Shown here: piece by piece, positions 3,587 through 6,381 of the stretch
Numbering within the stretch: position 1 is the stretch's first letter
Layout of the letters: each line of letters starts with the position of its first letter
Program-made: the position numbers and the translations under genes
From: Planctomycetota bacterium
Lineage (GTDB): Bacteria > Planctomycetota > UBA11346
Assembly: GCA_007131555.1 (NCBI GenBank)
Contig: SLQH01000321.1
Coordinates: 1 to 6,381 of the forward strand
Reading direction: 5' to 3'
DNA: 6,381 nucleotides
The notes under the pieces: model-generated
Told to the model about the DNA's origin: nothing
The model's database searches: none
What the model saw: only the letters and a program-made list of their open reading frames with translations

Positions 3587-6229
3587 TCAGCTTTCCCGGT
3601 CGGCGCTGCTGCGCAACTCGTAGAGGAGGTCGAGGGCCTGGCGGGGGCTCAGGGCGTCGGGGTCGAGGCCGCGCAGGCGTTGCAGGGTCGGGCTCTGTTC
3701 GGGGGTGAAGAGCATATGCTGGACCGGTTCGGCGGCCCGGCTGCGGGCCCGGGGGCGTTCGCGGGCCGTCAGATCGACGTTGAGCTTCTCCAGGGTGTCG
3801 AGGACCTCGCTGGCCCGGCGGACCACTGACGGCGGCACCCCGGCCAGACGGGCGACGTGGATGCCGTAGCTGCGGGTGGCGGCGCCGGGGACGATGGCGT
3901 GCAGGAAGGTGACGTCGTCGTCCTCCTCGGCCACGGCCACGGTGAGGTTGCGGATGCCGGGGCGGTCGGTCGCCAGATCGATCAGTTCGTGGTAGTGGGT
4001 GGCGAACAGGCAGCGGCAGCCGATCCGGGCGTGGAGGTGTTCGGTGATGGCCCAGGCCAGCGACACCCCGTCGAAGGTGCTGGTGCCGCGCCCGACCTCA
4101 TCCAGGATCACCAGGCTGCGGCGCGAGGCGTGGTTGAGGATGTTGGCGGTCTCGGCCATCTCGACCATGAAGGTCGACATGTTGCGGGCCAGTTCATCAC
4201 CGGCCCCGACCCGGGTGAACAGGCGGTCGACGGTGCCGATGCGGGCCTGGCGGGCGGGCACAAAGCTACCGGCCTGGGCCAGGATCACGGCCAGGGCGAC
4301 CTGGCGGATGTAGGTCGACTTGCCCGACATGTTGGGGCCGGTGATCACCGCTAGGCGGCCGGGGCCGTCGGTCTCGCGCCCCGGCTCGGCATCAAGCAGG
4401 GTGTCGTTGGCGACGAAGGCGCCCTCGCCCAGCACCTCCTCCACCACCGGGTGGCGGGCCTGGTCCAGCTCCAGGGCCAGGGAGTCGTCGATCTGGGGTC
4501 GTACCCAGCCGCGCAGGCGGGCGGTCTGGGCCAGGCCGGCGGTCACATCGATCGCCGCCAGTGAGCGGGCGCAGTGCTGGATCCGGGCGATGTGCTCCTG
4601 GGTGGCCTCGCGCAGGCTGCGGAAGATCCGCCCCTCGATGGTTCGGATGCGCTCCTCGGCCCCCAGGGCCTTCTCCTCGAATTCCTTGAGTTCCGGGGTG
4701 ATGTAGCGTTCGGCGTTGACCAGGGTCTGCTTGCGGATGAAGTGGTCGGGAATCCGGGTGTCGTGGGTCTTGGTGACCTCCAGATAATAGCCGAAGACCT
4801 TGTTGTAGCCGACCTTGATCCGGGGGATGCCGGAGCGCTCGGCCTCCTGACGCTGGTAGTCGGCCAGCCACTGGTGGGCCCCGGTGCGCAAGTGCCGCAG
4901 CTCGTCCAGGTCGGAATCGATGCCGTCCCGGATCATGCCGCCCTCGCCGATGTGCAGGGGCGGTTCGTCGACCAGGGTGGCGATGATGCGCTCGACCATC
5001 TGCGGACAGGGGTCGAGGTCCTCGGCCCAGGTGGCCAGCAGGGGGGGGAGGTCCGGGCAGTTGCGCAGGCGCCCCTGGATGGCTCCGGCGGCCCGCAGGG
5101 TGGCCGCCAGGTGGACCAGATCGCGCCCGTGGCAGCGTTCAGTGGCCACCCGGGTCAGCAGGCGTTCGAGATCGTAGACCTCGCTCAGGGCTTCCCGCAG
5201 ATCGTCGCGCAGGGCGTCGTTCTCGACCAGGGCGGTCACCGCGCCATGGCGGGCGCTGATCGCCGTCACCTGGGCCAGGGGTCGGGCCAGCCACTCGCCC
5301 AGCAGCCGGGCTCCGGGTGCCGTACGGGTGCGGTCGACCGCCGCCAGCAGGCTATGCCGGCGGGTCTGGTCCTGCTGGTTGCGCAGGATCTCCAGATTGC
5401 GTCGACAGGCCCCATCGATGATCAGATAGGCTCCGCGATGCAGGCGGGTTAGGGAGGTGATGTGGTTCAGGGGGCGCAGGGCCTGTTGTTCGCTATAGCG
5501 CAGGACGGCCCCGGCGGCGGCGCAAAGATGGTCTTCATCAGCCCCGATGCCATAGCCCTCCAGGCTGGTCACATGCAGGCGTTCGTGCAGCCAGTGCCGG
5601 TTGTCGGCCCCCCGCCAGGCATAGGCCGGCAGGGCCCCGATGGGCGGCGGCGGGCCATCCCCCAGCCGACCCAGGTGCTCGGCCAGGTCCTCCTCCTGGG
5701 TCAGGATCTCGGGCAGCACCAGTTCGACCGGGGCCAGACGGGCCAGCACATGCCCCAGCTCGCGGCTGCCATCGGCCTCCTCGACCTGGAAATGGCCGGT
5801 CGAGCAGTCGATCGCCGCCACCCCGATCAGGCCGTCCAGGGCGGTGATGGCCACCAATAGATTGGCTGCCGTCTCGCCCAGGGCCTGCTCATCCAAGAGG
5901 GTGCCAGGAGTGATGATTCGGGTCAAGCCCCGCTCGACCAGGCCCTTGGCCTGGGCCGGATCCTCCAACTGATCCATGATCGCCACCTTGCGCCCGGCTG
6001 CCAGGAGCTTGGGCAGATGCCCTTCCAGGCTGTGCCAGGGCACCCCGGCCATGGCGATCGGCTGGGGATCATCCTTGTTGCGCGAGGTCAGGGTCACACC
6101 GAGGATCCGGGCCGCCTCCTTGGCGTCATCCAGGAAGATCTCGTAGAAATCGCCCATGCGCATGAACACCAGACAATCCGGATGCTCAGCCTTGGCCCCC
6201 AGATACTGCCGCATCATCGGCGTCGCCAT
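3587..6229 (-). CDS. mutS: DNA mismatch repair protein MutS
   Basis: MutS recognises mismatches and small loops as a dimer and, with ATP, recruits MutL. Numbered from the ATG at 6229 (880 residues), the mismatch-reading motif GDFYEIF is at 26-32, with the Phe and Glu that contact the mispair. The clamp and lever region includes IPRIKVGYNKVFGYYLEVTK (about 468-487). Walker A is GPNMSGKST (631-639), Walker B LVILDE (706-711) followed by VGRGTSTFDG, and the signature ATHYHEL is at 743-749. QHMLF (837-841) resembles a beta-clamp binding motif, and LDPDALSPRQALDLLYEL near the end is the usual oligomerisation tail. All catalytic residues are present. The frame continues to a GTG at 6316 and an ATG at 6247. 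I prefer 6229 because AGGA lies eight bases upstream and homology begins at ATPMMRQYL. The gene appears intact. Confidence 0.97.
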   Translation of the reverse strand: MATPMMRQYLGAKAEHPDCLVFMRMGDFYEIFLDDAKEAARILGVTLTSRNKDDPQPIAMAGVPWHSLEGHLPKLLAAGRKVAIMDQLEDPAQAKGLVERGLTRIITPGTLLDEQALGETAANLLVAITALDGLIGVAAIDCSTGHFQVEEADGSRELGHVLARLAPVELVLPEILTQEEDLAEHLGRLGDGPPPPIGALPAYAWRGADNRHWLHERLHVTSLEGYGIGADEDHLCAAAGAVLRYSEQQALRPLNHITSLTRLHRGAYLIIDGACRRNLEILRNQQDQTRRHSLLAAVDRTRTAPGARLLGEWLARPLAQVTAISARHGAVTALVENDALRDDLREALSEVYDLERLLTRVATERCHGRDLVHLAATLRAAGAIQGRLRNCPDLPPLLATWAEDLDPCPQMVERIIATLVDEPPLHIGEGGMIRDGIDSDLDELRHLRTGAHQWLADYQRQEAERSGIPRIKVGYNKVFGYYLEVTKTHDTRIPDHFIRKQTLVNAERYITPELKEFEEKALGAEERIRTIEGRIFRSLREATQEHIARIQHCARSLAAIDVTAGLAQTARLRGWVRPQIDDSLALELDQARHPVVEEVLGEGAFVANDTLLDAEPGRETDGPGRLAVITGPNMSGKSTYIRQVALAVILAQAGSFVPARQARIGTVDRLFTRVGAGDELARNMSTFMVEMAETANILNHASRRSLVILDEVGRGTSTFDGVSLAWAITEHLHARIGCRCLFATHYHELIDLATDRPGIRNLTVAVAEEDDDVTFLHAIVPGAATRSYGIHVARLAGVPPSVVRRASEVLDTLEKLNVDLTARERPRARSRAAEPVQHMLFTPEQSPTLQRLRGLDPDALSPRQALDLLYELRSSADRES

Positions 6230-6381
6230 CGGATCGTTCCTGGCCATGGCCGCAGGTGTAGCAGCAGGCCAGGCAGCGACAATCGGCAACCGGGTGCCCA
6301 TAGGGCCACCAACCACAACCTGCGACGATCGGCCATTGTCGGCACCCCATGCCCGTTCCCGGGACCGCCGGTTTCCAACCG

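Noticed and set aside
4574..5452. Long plus-strand open frame opposite mutS (292 residues); similar frames at 2709-3440 and 430-999
   Set aside because: These are antisense frames kept open by high GC. Their Gly/Gln/Asp/Val-rich, motif-free composition is typical of a coding-strand shadow, and the opposite strand encodes clear protein families.
6369..6381. CGGTT-TCC-AACCG mini-hairpin at the right edge
   Set aside because: It is five pairs only and cut by the window end, so it cannot be interpreted.

Overview
The window is GC-rich and every well-supported gene lies on the minus strand, so it is easiest to read from right to left. The proteins are typical of a Gram-negative bacterium: a housekeeping MutS, an ArsR/Acr3 arsenic pair, an AraC-family regulator and a lysine-rich DUF2934 protein. 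High GC and the protein types fit a proteobacterium or a GC-rich planctomycete-like lineage, but I cannot assign a phylum from sequence alone.

Right part (about 2661-6316): mutS, complete, encodes the DNA mismatch-recognition ATPase. Only 20 bases after its stop begins a cupin/AraC-type transcription regulator, so the two are probably co-transcribed. No metabolic gene lies beside the AraC protein to show its target.

Centre and left (about 427-2385): a compact arsenic-resistance operon, arsR, then acr3, then a small gene with a histone-H1-like Lys-Lys tail and a DUF2934 domain. ArsR should repress the operon until arsenite binds, and Acr3 then exports arsenite. Two matching 16-bp palindromes, ATCGT-N6-ACGAT, look like ArsR operators. 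One overlaps the arsR promoter and start codon. The other fills the arsR-acr3 gap and touches the acr3 ribosome binding site. The third gene's ribosome binding site lies in a short hairpin whose other arm starts at the acr3 stop codon.

Two stretches with no believable gene hold strong unexplained structure. Bases 2469-2588, upstream of the ars promoter, form a 120-nt imperfect inverted repeat. Bases 80-350, downstream of the operon, hold a long-range inverted repeat (24-base arms, 22 identical) plus an internal perfect 10-bp hairpin. Either could be a structured RNA or the remnant of a small mobile element. At the extreme left, bases 2-73 may be the 3' end of a plus-strand gene converging on the ars operon.
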